Positions 25,396-34,276 of a stretch of 64,000 nucleotides of DNA are shown here, piece after piece. The stretch spans positions 1 to 64,000 of the forward strand of contig CAYUQO010000003.1 in assembly GCA_964446945.1 (NCBI GenBank), given 5' to 3'. The stretch's first letter is position 1. Each line of letters begins with the position of its first letter. Under the pieces are notes generated by a model. It made no database searches and was not told where the DNA came from. It was given only the letters and a program-made list of their open reading frames with translations. Both the position numbers and the translations under genes were made by a program. The stretch comes from CAIYRG01 sp964446945 (GTDB lineage Bacteria; Pseudomonadota; Alphaproteobacteria; Micropepsales; Micropepsaceae).

Positions 25396-26475
25396 TTATG
25401 AATGCGGCTCTGAAATGCGAGCGGCGAGAGCTTCACCGGCTTCTTTGGTCCCAAGCTTTCCGCCGATATCGCGGGTGACTTCCCCCGCAGCGATGGCTTT
25501 TTCGATCGCGCGGGTGATTGATGCGGCAGCCTCGCAACTGGCCCGCTCGCCTTTGCGCCGGCCGAGCCAATCGAGCAATTGGGCCGCCGACAGGATCAGC
25601 GAATACGGATTGGCGATATTGCGGCCGGCAATATCCGGCGCCGAGCCGTGTGAGGCCTGCGCCATGGCGTAATCGTCCCCGGCGTTCAGCGATCCGCCCA
25701 GACCGAGACTGCCCGATGCCTCGGCCGTCATGTCCGAAATGATGTCGCCATACATATTGGTGGTGACGAGAACATCGAAGTCTTGCGGATGACGGATGAG
25801 ATGCGCCATTGCGGCGTCGACGATGAGTTCATCCAGAGTCACATCGGGAAATTGCTGCTGCTGTTTCCGGCATTCGTCGAGAAACATGCCGTCGCCGAGT
25901 TTCAGCACATTGGCCTTGTGCACGGCGGTGACATGTTTGCGCCGCTGCCGTGCGAGTTCAAAGGCCACGCGCGTGATCCGGGTGCAGGCCTTTCGGGTGA
26001 CCCGGCGCAATGAAATCACCACATCTTCGGTGACCTGCATCTCGCTATTGCCCTTGACCATGTTGCGGTCGGCATAAAAGCCTTCGGTATTCTCGCGCGC
26101 GATCACGAGATCGAATGCGCCGAGCTTTTGCGGCAAGCGTTGCCAGGTGCGCGACGGGCGGATATTGGCAAACAGGTCGAGCGATTTGCGGAAGAACGCC
26201 GACGGATTGATTTCCCCCTTCGTGGGATCGCGAAAGTCAAAGGTCGCGGTCGGCCCCAGGATCAACCCGTCGGCCGATTTGGCGAGGTCGAGAAGCTCGC
26301 GACGGACGGTCGTGCCATATTGGTTAAGACTGGCATGTCCGACCGCCTCTTCCCGGAATTCCAGCGAAATGCCGTAAACACCGGCGGTTTTGCGCAAGAC
26401 CGTCAGTGTCGCTGCGGTGATTTCCGGGCCGATCCCGTCGCCGGGCAGAACCAGTAAACGCATTCCATTCTCCAC
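25396..26475 (-). CDS. Isocitrate/isopropylmalate/tartrate dehydrogenase-family enzyme
   Basis: The 359-residue protein starts MENGMRLLVLPGDGIGPEIT, with the family's GDGIGPE motif, and has VIARENTEGFYADRN (substrate region), AVHKANVLKLGDGMF (catalytic Lys), TTNMYGDIISDMTAEASGSL (metal Asp residues, TNMYGDIISD) and GSAPDIAGRNIANP (NAD-binding loop). These define a beta-decarboxylating dehydrogenase. The placement with an organic-anion importer and hydrolases argues for a tartrate- or alkylmalate-type catabolic role over leucine synthesis. Confidence 0.87.
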   Translation of the reverse strand: MENGMRLLVLPGDGIGPEITAATLTVLRKTAGVYGISLEFREEAVGHASLNQYGTTVRRELLDLAKSADGLILGPTATFDFRDPTKGEINPSAFFRKSLDLFANIRPSRTWQRLPQKLGAFDLVIARENTEGFYADRNMVKGNSEMQVTEDVVISLRRVTRKACTRITRVAFELARQRRKHVTAVHKANVLKLGDGMFLDECRKQQQQFPDVTLDELIVDAAMAHLIRHPQDFDVLVTTNMYGDIISDMTAEASGSLGLGGSLNAGDDYAMAQASHGSAPDIAGRNIANPYSLILSAAQLLDWLGRRKGERASCEAAASITRAIEKAIAAGEVTRDIGGKLGTKEAGEALAARISEPHS

Positions 26476-26571
26476 TTGTGGATTGAGCCGCCGGTCGTGC
26501 CGGCCGGAATGATTTGATCTGCGAGTCCGGTGTGTTGCCCTTCCGACCCGCGCTGCCGAAATGTAGTTTTA

Positions 26572-26591
26572 TGTCGGACACCGTACCGACA
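26572..26591. promoter_or_regulatory. Candidate operator upstream of the Crp/Fnr-family gene
   Basis: A perfect inverted repeat TGTCGG-N8-CCGACA lies 105 bases before the regulator start, in the 221-base gap shared with the divergent dehydrogenase gene. Size and symmetry suit a dimeric regulator; it does not match the classical FNR or CRP boxes. The role is inferred from position only. Confidence 0.4.
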
Positions 26592-26696
26592 GGAAACCCG
26601 TCCGATATTAACCACAAACCACGGGGCTCATTAACGAAATTGCGCATGTGACGTGCACATGCTGAACGCGGGGACTCCCCGCGGCAGGGGGCGTGC

Positions 26697-27410
26697 ATGG
26701 GGAGCCGGCACGAAGGATGGAATAATCATTTGCTCGAGGCCATGCCGGCGCCGGAGTTGGCGGCGTTGCGGCCGCATCTCAAGCAGGTTGCACTTGAACA
26801 TGGTTCACAACTGAAGGATTCCGGCGAGCGGATTCAATATGTTTATTTCCCGCTGAGCGGCATGGTGTCCCTGCTGTCGGTGATGAGCGATGGCAAGGCG
26901 GTCAAGACTGCCGTGCTCGGCTGCCAGGGAGCACTGGGCGTCCAGACCGGGCTTGGCATTGCCTACGCGTCCTCGCGCGCGATGGTCGAGGTGAAGGGCG
27001 CGGCGGTGAGGATCCCGGCATCGCAATTCCTCCGGGTTGCAAGAGAGAGCGAAAAACTGCGCGATTTGCTGTTCCGCTATCGCGAGTTTTGTTTTGTCCA
27101 GATGCAGCAATCGGTCGCGTGCAATGCATTGCACGGAGCGGAGAAACGCCTTGCCCGCTGGTTGCTGCATTCGAGCGACATCATTGGCAGCGATGTGCTG
27201 CCGCTGACCCAGGAATTCCTCGCGCAGATGCTGGGGGTCCGCCGCACAACCGTGACGGCTCTCGCGCAAACCATGCTGCAATCTGGAGTGATCGATTACC
27301 GGCGCGGGCGAATTGAAATCTGCAATCGTGACCAGCTCAAGCGGTTCGCCTGCGAATGTTACGACGTGTTGCAGCGCCTGTCGCCGCAGATGCTGCGCGC
27401 CAGACGCTGA
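26697..27410 (+). CDS. Crp/Fnr-family transcriptional regulator
   Basis: The 237-residue protein has a cNMP-binding-like domain (about 20-140; YVYFPLSGMVSLLSVMSDGK) and a C-terminal winged helix with LTQEFLAQMLGVRRTTVTAL as recognition region. It lacks the N-terminal cysteines of Fnr and the ligand-contact Arg/Ser set of Crp, so the signal is unknown. The form QSVACNALHGAEKRLARWLL is typical of the Rhizobiales subgroup. It diverges from the dehydrogenase gene of the catabolic cluster, which makes that cluster a possible target. Confidence 0.85.
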   Translation: MGSRHEGWNNHLLEAMPAPELAALRPHLKQVALEHGSQLKDSGERIQYVYFPLSGMVSLLSVMSDGKAVKTAVLGCQGALGVQTGLGIAYASSRAMVEVKGAAVRIPASQFLRVARESEKLRDLLFRYREFCFVQMQQSVACNALHGAEKRLARWLLHSSDIIGSDVLPLTQEFLAQMLGVRRTTVTALAQTMLQSGVIDYRRGRIEICNRDQLKRFACECYDVLQRLSPQMLRARR

Positions 27411-27450
27411 ACAAGGCCCGCATCCTGGTGCCATTCACCTTCAGTACACA

Positions 27451-27522
27451 AATCAACCTTCCCCCAAGGGGAGGGTTGATCTGAAAGGAAAACGGCGGCG
27501 ATGTGAATCGCCGCCGTTTTTT
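27451..27522 (+). terminator. Tandem hairpins and intrinsic terminator after the regulator
   Basis: The first hairpin is ATCAACCTTCCCC with GGGGAGGGTTGAT (27452-27480). The second, AAAACGGCGGCGAT with ATCGCCGCCGTTTTTT (27489-27522), is GC-rich with a T tail and is a standard terminator. They lie 40-110 bases after the regulator stop. Confidence 0.85.
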
Positions 27523-27523
27523 A

Positions 27524-27602
27524 ACTCTCCCCTCACCCGGTGCGCCAATGGCGATCTTCCGATCGTGGCGCGCCGCCCTCTCCCACAAGGGGAGAGGAGA
27601 GG
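27524..27602. repeat. Intergenic palindromic repeat, family R1
   Basis: It opens CTCTCCCCTCACCCGG, has a central hairpin with GCGATCTTCCGATCGTGGCG and ends CCCTCTCCCACAAGGGGAGAGG, as at 1145-1221. It lies between convergent genes, directly after a terminator. Confidence 0.78.
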
Positions 27603-27614
27603 ATGCGGTGCGAC

Positions 27615-28544
27615 TTAGGCTTTGTTGGCCTTGGCGCCTTTCAGTGACTGGTACACAGCGCGAACCATGGTGTCGTCCTGCATCTGGTTGGTGTGCAGGT
27701 CGGCTCCAACCTTGGCGAGCGGGTGATCGGCCACCGCCTGTGCTTCGGTCTTGCCTGCCTTGATCTCATTCTGGACCGCGTCGCGAATCTCGACCAGCTG
27801 GTCGTGATAGCGCTGCAGGCCGGCCTTGTTGGTGAGATCGCCATGGCCCGGCACATATTTCGTCTGGTCGGTCCCCATACGGATGTAGGTTTCGACCGTC
27901 GAAATGATGCCGTTGATGCTGCCGCCATTCTTGTAATCGATGGTCACATAGCGGTTGCCGGTGCTGACGATGTCTCCCGTGGCAATCACATCGCCGGCCG
28001 GGAAGTAGACATACGAGTCGGTGTCGGTGTGGGCGCTCTTCGGATGGTTGACCATCGCGCTCTGGCCTTCGACCATCAACTGAACGCCTTCGGTCGTGTA
28101 GGTCTTCGCCGGGAGAGCGATTTTTTCAGCCGGTGCGGTTTTCTGGCCGGCAGCATTCGACGTGCCGTGTTCGAGCCGCAACTTCAGATTCTCGTTCGCG
28201 ACGATCACCGCGCCGTCCTTGGCAAAGCCAGCATTGCCGCCGGTGTGGTCGCCATGGAAATGCGTGTTGACCAGATACTTGATCTTCTTTCCAGGGCAGA
28301 CGCCTTCGATCGCGGCGTTGATCTTGTCGTGCAGCGGGGCGAATTCGCCATCGACCTGGATATATCCGTCCTGGCCGCATGCGACGGTGATATTGCCGCC
28401 CTGGCCTTCGAGCATAAAGATGTTATGCCCAAGCGGCGTGGTCTTGATCTGAACTTTCGAAAAATCCGGCTGACCCTGCGCGTAAGCGCCAACAGCAATG
28501 AAGCTGACGGCGGCTGCCAGTCCAGCGGTCCAGGCAAGTTTCAT
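27615..28544 (-). CDS. Exported metallo-beta-lactamase-fold hydrolase
   Basis: The start at 28544, with GGAGG 9-10 bases upstream, gives 309 residues: signal peptide (1-22), VACGQDGYIQVDGEF, the zinc motif NTHFHGDHTGGNAGF, then HTDTDSYVYFPAGDVIATGD with the second metal site and VPGHGDLTNKAGL with the last His. It belongs to the broad exported metallo-beta-lactamase superfamily (subclass B-like hydrolases with QDGYIQVDGEFAPLHDKI); the substrate is not evident. A longer frame to 28577 lacks a ribosome site. Confidence 0.83.
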   Translation of the reverse strand: MKLAWTAGLAAAVSFIAVGAYAQGQPDFSKVQIKTTPLGHNIFMLEGQGGNITVACGQDGYIQVDGEFAPLHDKINAAIEGVCPGKKIKYLVNTHFHGDHTGGNAGFAKDGAVIVANENLKLRLEHGTSNAAGQKTAPAEKIALPAKTYTTEGVQLMVEGQSAMVNHPKSAHTDTDSYVYFPAGDVIATGDIVSTGNRYVTIDYKNGGSINGIISTVETYIRMGTDQTKYVPGHGDLTNKAGLQRYHDQLVEIRDAVQNEIKAGKTEAQAVADHPLAKVGADLHTNQMQDDTMVRAVYQSLKGAKANKA

Positions 28545-28681
28545 CTGTACTCCCTCCATCTTCCGGGCGGTACGCATGCCATCCGCACGCGATTGACCCG
28601 TGTCAACTGGACGCGGTTATAGACCAAATTCGCCTCTGCGGGCGAGATGGTGTTACGCAGGTTTTGGCGTCAGCGCGACTG

Positions 28682-29563
28682 CTATTCCAAGGGCTGAAAG
28701 TCGAGATTGGCCTCTTTAGCGGGGTTGCGCAGCACCCCGAACCGCATCCGCTCACCGATGTCACAGCCTTTGTCATAGACCGGGTGCGACGGCGGCACTG
28801 ATACAGCGGCCACTTTCATCAGCAGCGGGCGGGACGGCGTGGCGTCGGAGATCTCCAGGATGAGCTTGCGCCGGAGGGCACGTTCGAGATCCTCAAAGCC
28901 ATGCGCGACCTGGATGAACGAGCCCTGACCGCCAATGACACAGCCGGCATAATATTTGTCGATGTCGGGCAGGTAATAGACGTCGTATTGATCCGCGGGC
29001 GTCATGATCGGCAAGCCGTTGATGACAATGCCGTTGGCGACGGCCTCGTCGCGCACCCGATGGACCAGATGCCCTTCATTGTTCGGCCCATCGCCGGAGA
29101 TGTCGATGATGCGCTTGCCGGCGCGGATGCCACTGGTTTCGAGCAGATGCATCGCCAGCTCGATCCCGCTGCTGATCGACGTGTTGACGCCCATTGTGCG
29201 CGGCGCGGCTTCGATGACGGATGCAAACTGGTTGGCGCTGGATTGATCGCGGACGACATGCCAGCCCGCGATCACCTTGTTCACGCCTTCGGTGGCGAAG
29301 TCGATATAGGCCACCGCGATGCGCCCGCGCGGGCCGCTCTCGATTGCCTTGATGACATCCGGATTGCGAAATGCCGCAACCGCTCCCTGGCGTTGAAAAT
29401 GCGCTTCGTTTTCATCGATGCTGTAGGAGACGTCGGTGGCGATCACCAGGGCCGCGTCGACATCCTCAGGCGTTTCGGCGCCACCGGAGCTTTGCACGCA
29501 GCACAATGCGGCGGCGAGGCCGCAAGTCAGGACGAATTTTTTCCCCAATCCAAAAGCGGCCAT
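28682..29563 (-). CDS. DUF1194 exported protein with von-Willebrand-A-like fold
   Basis: The 293-residue product has a signal peptide (1-28, about SSGGA-ET) and a VWA-type domain. ALVIATDVSYSIDENEAHFQ carries the DxSxS metal site, GRIAVAYIDFATEG follows, and ISSGIELAMHLLETSG and IIDISGDGPNNEGH complete the fold. It matches DUF1194, a family of periplasmic proteins of unknown function. It has its own minus-strand unit, separate from the metallo-hydrolase gene downstream (137-base gap). Confidence 0.83.
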   Translation of the reverse strand: MAAFGLGKKFVLTCGLAAALCCVQSSGGAETPEDVDAALVIATDVSYSIDENEAHFQRQGAVAAFRNPDVIKAIESGPRGRIAVAYIDFATEGVNKVIAGWHVVRDQSSANQFASVIEAAPRTMGVNTSISSGIELAMHLLETSGIRAGKRIIDISGDGPNNEGHLVHRVRDEAVANGIVINGLPIMTPADQYDVYYLPDIDKYYAGCVIGGQGSFIQVAHGFEDLERALRRKLILEISDATPSRPLLMKVAAVSVPPSHPVYDKGCDIGERMRFGVLRNPAKEANLDFQPLE

Positions 29564-29701
29564 CGGTGTTTCCTCCCTGTCCGCTCACAGAAACGTTACT
29601 CCTGCGGTAATTGTTTCGGCAATGGCGAAAGCGGTGGCGCGCCCAACGGCAAGGGCGTAGATTGATCACGATCCCCAACTGCCGCCCGAGGAGGAAAACG
29701 C

Positions 29702-30736
29702 ATGCGCGCAGACGACGAAAATTTATCTCCCAATCGCCGCAATATCCTTTCGGGTATTGGACTGGCCGCGACAGCAGCCGTTGCCACATCGCCGCTGCGC
29801 AGCGTTCCGGCGGCCGCCGCCGCGGAGACCGGCGAATTCTGGAATAAGCAGTATACGGTGCGTAAGGGCGACGTGAATCTCGCGCTCTATCGGCGCCGCC
29901 AGAAGGCGCCGGTGCCGGGCGAAAGGCCGCTTCCGGTCGTTGTGATGGTACACGGATCATCGATTTCCGGCATGCCGAGCTGGGACCTGCATGTCCCCGG
30001 CGCCGGGGAATATTCGGTGATGGATGTGTTCACCCGGTTTGGCTACGACTGCTGGGTGATCGACTTTGAAGGCTATGGCCGGTCGACGGTGACGAGCAGC
30101 AATTCCAACGTGAAGGACGGCGTCGCCGATCTTCAGGCCGCGGCACCGTTGATTGCGCAGGAAACCGGACAGCAGAAATTCCACTTCCTCGGCGAATCCT
30201 CCGGCGCTCTGCGCGTTGCCGCATTTGCCGCGGCGAATCCGGAACGGGTCGATCGGGTCGTGCTTGGCGCCTATACCTATACCGGCAAGGGCTCGCCGAC
30301 GCTGACCGAACGCGCCAAGCAAGTTGAGTTCTATCGCACGCACAACCGCCGTCCACGTCCGAAAGAAATGATCGAATCGATTTTCACCCGCGACAAACCG
30401 GGTACGTCCGATCCGCGCGTTGCGGCGGCGCTGGTCGCGGCGGAATTGCCGTTCGGTGATTCCGTGCCGACCGGAACCTATCTCGACATGACCTCGGCGC
30501 TGCCGATCATTCCCGCCTCCGCAGTGAAGTGCCCGGTGATGCTGTGCCGCGGCCAATATGACGGCATCGCGACAGCCGAGGACATCATGGACTTCTACAG
30601 CCAGCTGCCCAATCCCGACCGTCAGATGGCGATTCTGCCCGGCATGGCGCATTCGCTGTCGCTGGGATTGAACCGGCAGCTGTACTGGCACGTCGCACAT
30701 TCATTCCTGTCGATGCCCAAAGCTCAGCTGGTCTGA
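29702..30736 (+). CDS. Exported (Tat-type) alpha/beta hydrolase
   Basis: The 344-residue product begins with a leader containing SPNRRNILSGIGLAATAAVA (Tat-like twin Arg) and an Ala-rich cleavage region near 40-43. The hydrolase core shows VMVHGSSISGMPSWDLHVPG, YDCWVIDFEGYGRS and the elbow LGESSGALR (Ser about 161). A late GMAHSLSLG supplies the His. It resembles haloalkane-dehalogenase-sized esterases; the substrate is unknown. A terminator follows 20 bases downstream. Confidence 0.8.
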   Translation: MRADDENLSPNRRNILSGIGLAATAAVATSPLRSVPAAAAAETGEFWNKQYTVRKGDVNLALYRRRQKAPVPGERPLPVVVMVHGSSISGMPSWDLHVPGAGEYSVMDVFTRFGYDCWVIDFEGYGRSTVTSSNSNVKDGVADLQAAAPLIAQETGQQKFHFLGESSGALRVAAFAAANPERVDRVVLGAYTYTGKGSPTLTERAKQVEFYRTHNRRPRPKEMIESIFTRDKPGTSDPRVAAALVAAELPFGDSVPTGTYLDMTSALPIIPASAVKCPVMLCRGQYDGIATAEDIMDFYSQLPNPDRQMAILPGMAHSLSLGLNRQLYWHVAHSFLSMPKAQLV

Positions 30737-30756
30737 CAGGTTCCGAATTTCATATT

Positions 30757-30793
30757 GAACCCGCGGCCCGGAAACGGACCGCGGGTTTCTTTT
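30757..30793. terminator. Intrinsic terminator between convergent genes
   Basis: The stem GAACCCGCGGCCCG pairs with CGGACCGCGGGTTTC around a GAAA loop and runs into TTTTATT. It lies between the alpha/beta hydrolase and the convergent MFS gene and may serve both. Confidence 0.86.
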
Positions 30794-30802
30794 ATTGCGG
30801 GC

Positions 30803-32332
30803 TTATGCGACTTCAGGTTCGCGGATGGGCTGCGCTACCGGCTGGTGATGTACTTCCGCCGATAGCGTTTCCAATTCGGGGATCGGCACGATACTGGCCA
30901 GCGCGGCGGCGAGCAGCGCAAAAGCCATCATCCCCCAGAATGTCATCCTGAGCGCGCCATCGAGCGCGCCGCGCAATGCCGGATTGGCGCCATTCCCAAG
31001 CACATTTCCGATGCTGCCCAGCAGCGCCTGGATTTGATCCGTATCCAGAGCAGTTCCGTTGCGGGTGGCAAACCAGACCAGCGCAATGTTGAGCACAGCG
31101 CCGAGCGCGGTCACGCCGAGTGTATTGCCCATGCTGCGTGCGAACAGCAGTGAGGCGGTGGCGCTGCCGCGTTTGGACCACTCGACAGTTCCCTGAATCA
31201 TCACGACGCAGGTGATGTTCAGAAGGCCCATGCCGAAACCCATGATGGCTGGCCCAAATCCCATGAACGCAGGCGACGTCGTCGGCGTGACGAACAAGAG
31301 TGACGCGGTGCCAATCGGAATGAGCGCGCCGCCCAGCCGGAGCGTCTGGCGCGTGGAAAGGACTTTCATGATGCGGGAAGATACCGCCGAAGCGAGCGGC
31401 CAGGCGAACAGCATCGTGGACAGCGGAATGCCGGCGAGAATGGCGGGTCGTCCCTGAACCGTCTGGATATAAACCGGCACATAGGAAGTGATGCCGATCA
31501 GCGTCATGGTGCCAAGCAGCAGTGCCGCATTGGCGCGCGCGATCAGACGATCGCCCCACAGTTCGAGTGAAATCATCGGCTCTGCGGCGCGGCGTTCCTG
31601 CATGAGGAACGCACCGGCGAACAGGACGAATGTCGCCATCAGTAATCCGAGGATCATCCAGCTTAGCGTTGCGCTTTCGGTCAGGGCGAGCAGCAGAGCG
31701 CTGACCGAAATCGAGAACAGCACAGCGCCCAGATAGTCGACCGAATGTGCTTTGTGCGCGACATCCTCGCGCATCCACAGGACAAAGCCTGCGATGGTCA
31801 GGATTCCGACCGGCACATTGACCCAGAAAATCCAGCTCCACGAAAAATGCTGGAGGATGAGAGCGCCAACGATCGGGCCAGCGATGGCGGCAAATGCCCA
31901 GACGCCCGAGAGCCAAGCCTGGATTCTGAACCGTTCCCGCGGCGGATAGAGATCGCCGGCAATGGTGACAGCGACCGTCTGGATCGAGCCCGCACCCAGT
32001 CCCTGCAGGAAGCGGAAGGAGATCAGGGCCGGCATGGACCAGGCAAATCCCGACAGCAGGGAGCCGACGAGGAAAACGGCAACGCCTCCGACAATAGCCG
32101 GTTTGCGGCCATAGATGTCCGAGAGCTTGCCGAACAGCACCGTGGTTGCGGTCTGCGACAGCAGGAAGGCGGCAAAGACCCAGGAATAGAGCGCGAATCC
32201 GCCAAGCTTGCCGACAATCTGCGGCATCGCCGTAGCGACAATGCTGGCTTCGATGGCGCCAATGAACAGCGCCAGCATGATGCAGATGAGGATCAGCGGG
32301 CGGCGGGATTGCGGACTTTGAATCGGAGACAT
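30803..32332 (-). CDS. DHA2-type MFS multidrug exporter
   Basis: The 509-residue membrane protein has about 14 helices with DHA2 hallmarks: LFIGAIEASIVATAMPQIVG in helix 1, LFGKLSDIYGRKPAIVGG, RFLQGLGAGSIQTVAVTIAG and WRMIFWVNVP-like WSWIFWVNVPVGI. These pumps export drugs or metabolites by proton antiport. The start at 32332 (MSPIQSPQSRRP) is preferred; an in-frame ATG 18 bases earlier is also possible. It diverges from the ABC exporter gene. Confidence 0.87.
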   Translation of the reverse strand: MSPIQSPQSRRPLILICIMLALFIGAIEASIVATAMPQIVGKLGGFALYSWVFAAFLLSQTATTVLFGKLSDIYGRKPAIVGGVAVFLVGSLLSGFAWSMPALISFRFLQGLGAGSIQTVAVTIAGDLYPPRERFRIQAWLSGVWAFAAIAGPIVGALILQHFSWSWIFWVNVPVGILTIAGFVLWMREDVAHKAHSVDYLGAVLFSISVSALLLALTESATLSWMILGLLMATFVLFAGAFLMQERRAAEPMISLELWGDRLIARANAALLLGTMTLIGITSYVPVYIQTVQGRPAILAGIPLSTMLFAWPLASAVSSRIMKVLSTRQTLRLGGALIPIGTASLLFVTPTTSPAFMGFGPAIMGFGMGLLNITCVVMIQGTVEWSKRGSATASLLFARSMGNTLGVTALGAVLNIALVWFATRNGTALDTDQIQALLGSIGNVLGNGANPALRGALDGALRMTFWGMMAFALLAAALASIVPIPELETLSAEVHHQPVAQPIREPEVA

Positions 32333-32450
32333 GATGTGCGTTCTAAACACAGGCAGATAGCGGGAAAGTCAACTGGGCGTGGTTGTTCCATAAGGCCGGT
32401 TACGGCTTCGTTAGTGGCTCCTGACCAGCCATTTCCGGTATAGGAGGGGG

Positions 32451-34271
32451 ATGGCCCGTAATTCCACCCAAGTCAGTGACGAGTTGGCGCGCAAGGCCGC
32501 GTCCCGCACCCCGTCCAAAAATCTGGCGCCATTGCGCGCGCTGAAGCCATTCCTCACGCCCTATCGCGGCATCATTGCCGCGGCGGGCGCTGCCCTGGTC
32601 GTGGCGGCGGCGGCGACGCTGGTGCTGCCGGCCGCTGTCCGCGGCGTTATCGACCACGGCTTCTCGGCGGAAGATGCGGCCAATATTGGGCATTATTTCT
32701 TTGCCCTGATCGCCGTTGCCGGGCTGATGGGCATTGCGTCGGCGACCCGGTTTTATCTGGTGAGCTGGATCGGCGAGCGCATCACGGCCGATGTCCGTTC
32801 GCGTGTGTTCGGGCATGTACTGTCCTTAAGCCCCGGTTTTTTCGAGAAGACACGGACCGGCGAAGTGCTGTCACGGCTGACCGCCGACACGACTTTGGTC
32901 CAGACAGTCGTTGGATCGTCGGCATCGTTCGCGCTGCGCAATCTGGTGATGGCGCTGGGCAGCCTGGTGATGATGGTGGTGACCAGTCCGAAACTGACCG
33001 GACTTTGCCTCATCGGGGTTCCGCTGGTGGTGGCGCCGATCATCCTGTTCGGCCGGCGTGTCCGGAAATTGTCCCGCGATTCGCAGGACCGCATAGCCGA
33101 CACGTCGGCCTATGCCGGTGAAGCCTTGAACGCCATTTCCACGGTGCAGGCGTTCACGCATGAGGACAGCGACCGCCAAGGTTTCAGTCGCGCGGTCGAG
33201 GAATCCTTTGCCGCGGCCATCAGCCGGAACAAGATGCGCGCGGTCATGACCGCGCTGGTGATTTTCATGGTCGGCGCGGCGATCGTTGGTGTGCTGTGGA
33301 TCGGCGCCTCCGATGTGCTGGCAGGCCGGATGACCGGCGGAGAGCTCAGCCAGTTCATTCTATATGCGGTGTTTCTTGCATCCGGCATGGGCGCGGTGAG
33401 CGAGACTTGGGGTGACGTACAGCGCGCAGCCGGCGCAACCGAAAGGCTGATGGAAATCCTGACCACCGAACCGGAGGTCAAGTCGCCGCCTGAGCCCCGC
33501 GCGCTGCCGTCGCCATCGCGCGGCGATGTGGCGTTTGAAAACGTCACTTTCCGTTACCCTTCGCGTCCCGAGCACACGGCGCTCAACGGCGTGGATTTCG
33601 CGATCCGCCCGGGCGAGGCGGTGGCGCTGGTCGGACCGTCAGGCGCCGGCAAGTCGACCGTATTCCAGCTCATGCTGCGCTTTTTCGATCCGCAGGAGGG
33701 CGCGATTCGGTTTGATGGCGTGAATATCGCGGCCTGCGATCCGCGCGAGCTTCGCCGCAATATCGCTCTCGTTTCGCAGGATCCGGCAATCTTCGCCGGC
33801 AGCATTTTCGAGAACATCCGCTATGGCCGCCCCGAAGCGAGCGCAGCCGAAGTGCGTCAGGCCGCGATTGCCGCCGCAGCCGATGAATTCATCCTGCGCC
33901 TGCCCGATGGTTATGAAGCCAGAATCGGCGAGCGCGGCGTCACGCTGTCCGGCGGGCAGCGGCAGCGCATCGCAATTGCGCGGGCAATCTTGCGCAACGC
34001 GCCATTGCTGCTGCTCGATGAAGCGACGAGCGCGCTGGACGCGGAAAACGAGCGGCTGGTGCAGCAGGGCCTGGCCAATCTGATGCAGGGGCGCACGACA
34101 ATTGTCATTGCCCACCGGCTGGCAACGATTCAGCGCCTGAAGCGCATCGTTGTCATGGATCAGGGACGGATCGTGGCCGAAGGCGCGCATGCCGAACTGG
34201 TGGCACGGGGTGGACTTTACGCGCGGCTGGCATCACTGCAATTCGATGAGGCCCGCGCGCTCGCGAGCTGA
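32451..34271 (+). CDS. ABC exporter, fused permease and ATPase (MsbA-like)
   Basis: The 606-residue half-transporter has six N-terminal helices (about 35-330) and one ATPase domain: VGPSGAGKSTVFQ (Walker A, about 393), Q-loop SQDPAIFAG, signature VTLSGGQRQRIAIAR, LLLLDEATSALDAENE (Walker B) and switch AHRLATI. It should act as a homodimer exporting lipid, peptide or drug from the cytoplasm. Ribosome site AGGAGGGGG sits directly before the ATG. It overlaps nothing and is convergent with the SDR gene (5-base gap). Confidence 0.9.
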   Translation: MARNSTQVSDELARKAASRTPSKNLAPLRALKPFLTPYRGIIAAAGAALVVAAAATLVLPAAVRGVIDHGFSAEDAANIGHYFFALIAVAGLMGIASATRFYLVSWIGERITADVRSRVFGHVLSLSPGFFEKTRTGEVLSRLTADTTLVQTVVGSSASFALRNLVMALGSLVMMVVTSPKLTGLCLIGVPLVVAPIILFGRRVRKLSRDSQDRIADTSAYAGEALNAISTVQAFTHEDSDRQGFSRAVEESFAAAISRNKMRAVMTALVIFMVGAAIVGVLWIGASDVLAGRMTGGELSQFILYAVFLASGMGAVSETWGDVQRAAGATERLMEILTTEPEVKSPPEPRALPSPSRGDVAFENVTFRYPSRPEHTALNGVDFAIRPGEAVALVGPSGAGKSTVFQLMLRFFDPQEGAIRFDGVNIAACDPRELRRNIALVSQDPAIFAGSIFENIRYGRPEASAAEVRQAAIAAAADEFILRLPDGYEARIGERGVTLSGGQRQRIAIARAILRNAPLLLLDEATSALDAENERLVQQGLANLMQGRTTIVIAHRLATIQRLKRIVVMDQGRIVAEGAHAELVARGGLYARLASLQFDEARALAS

Positions 34272-34276
34272 CGGTT

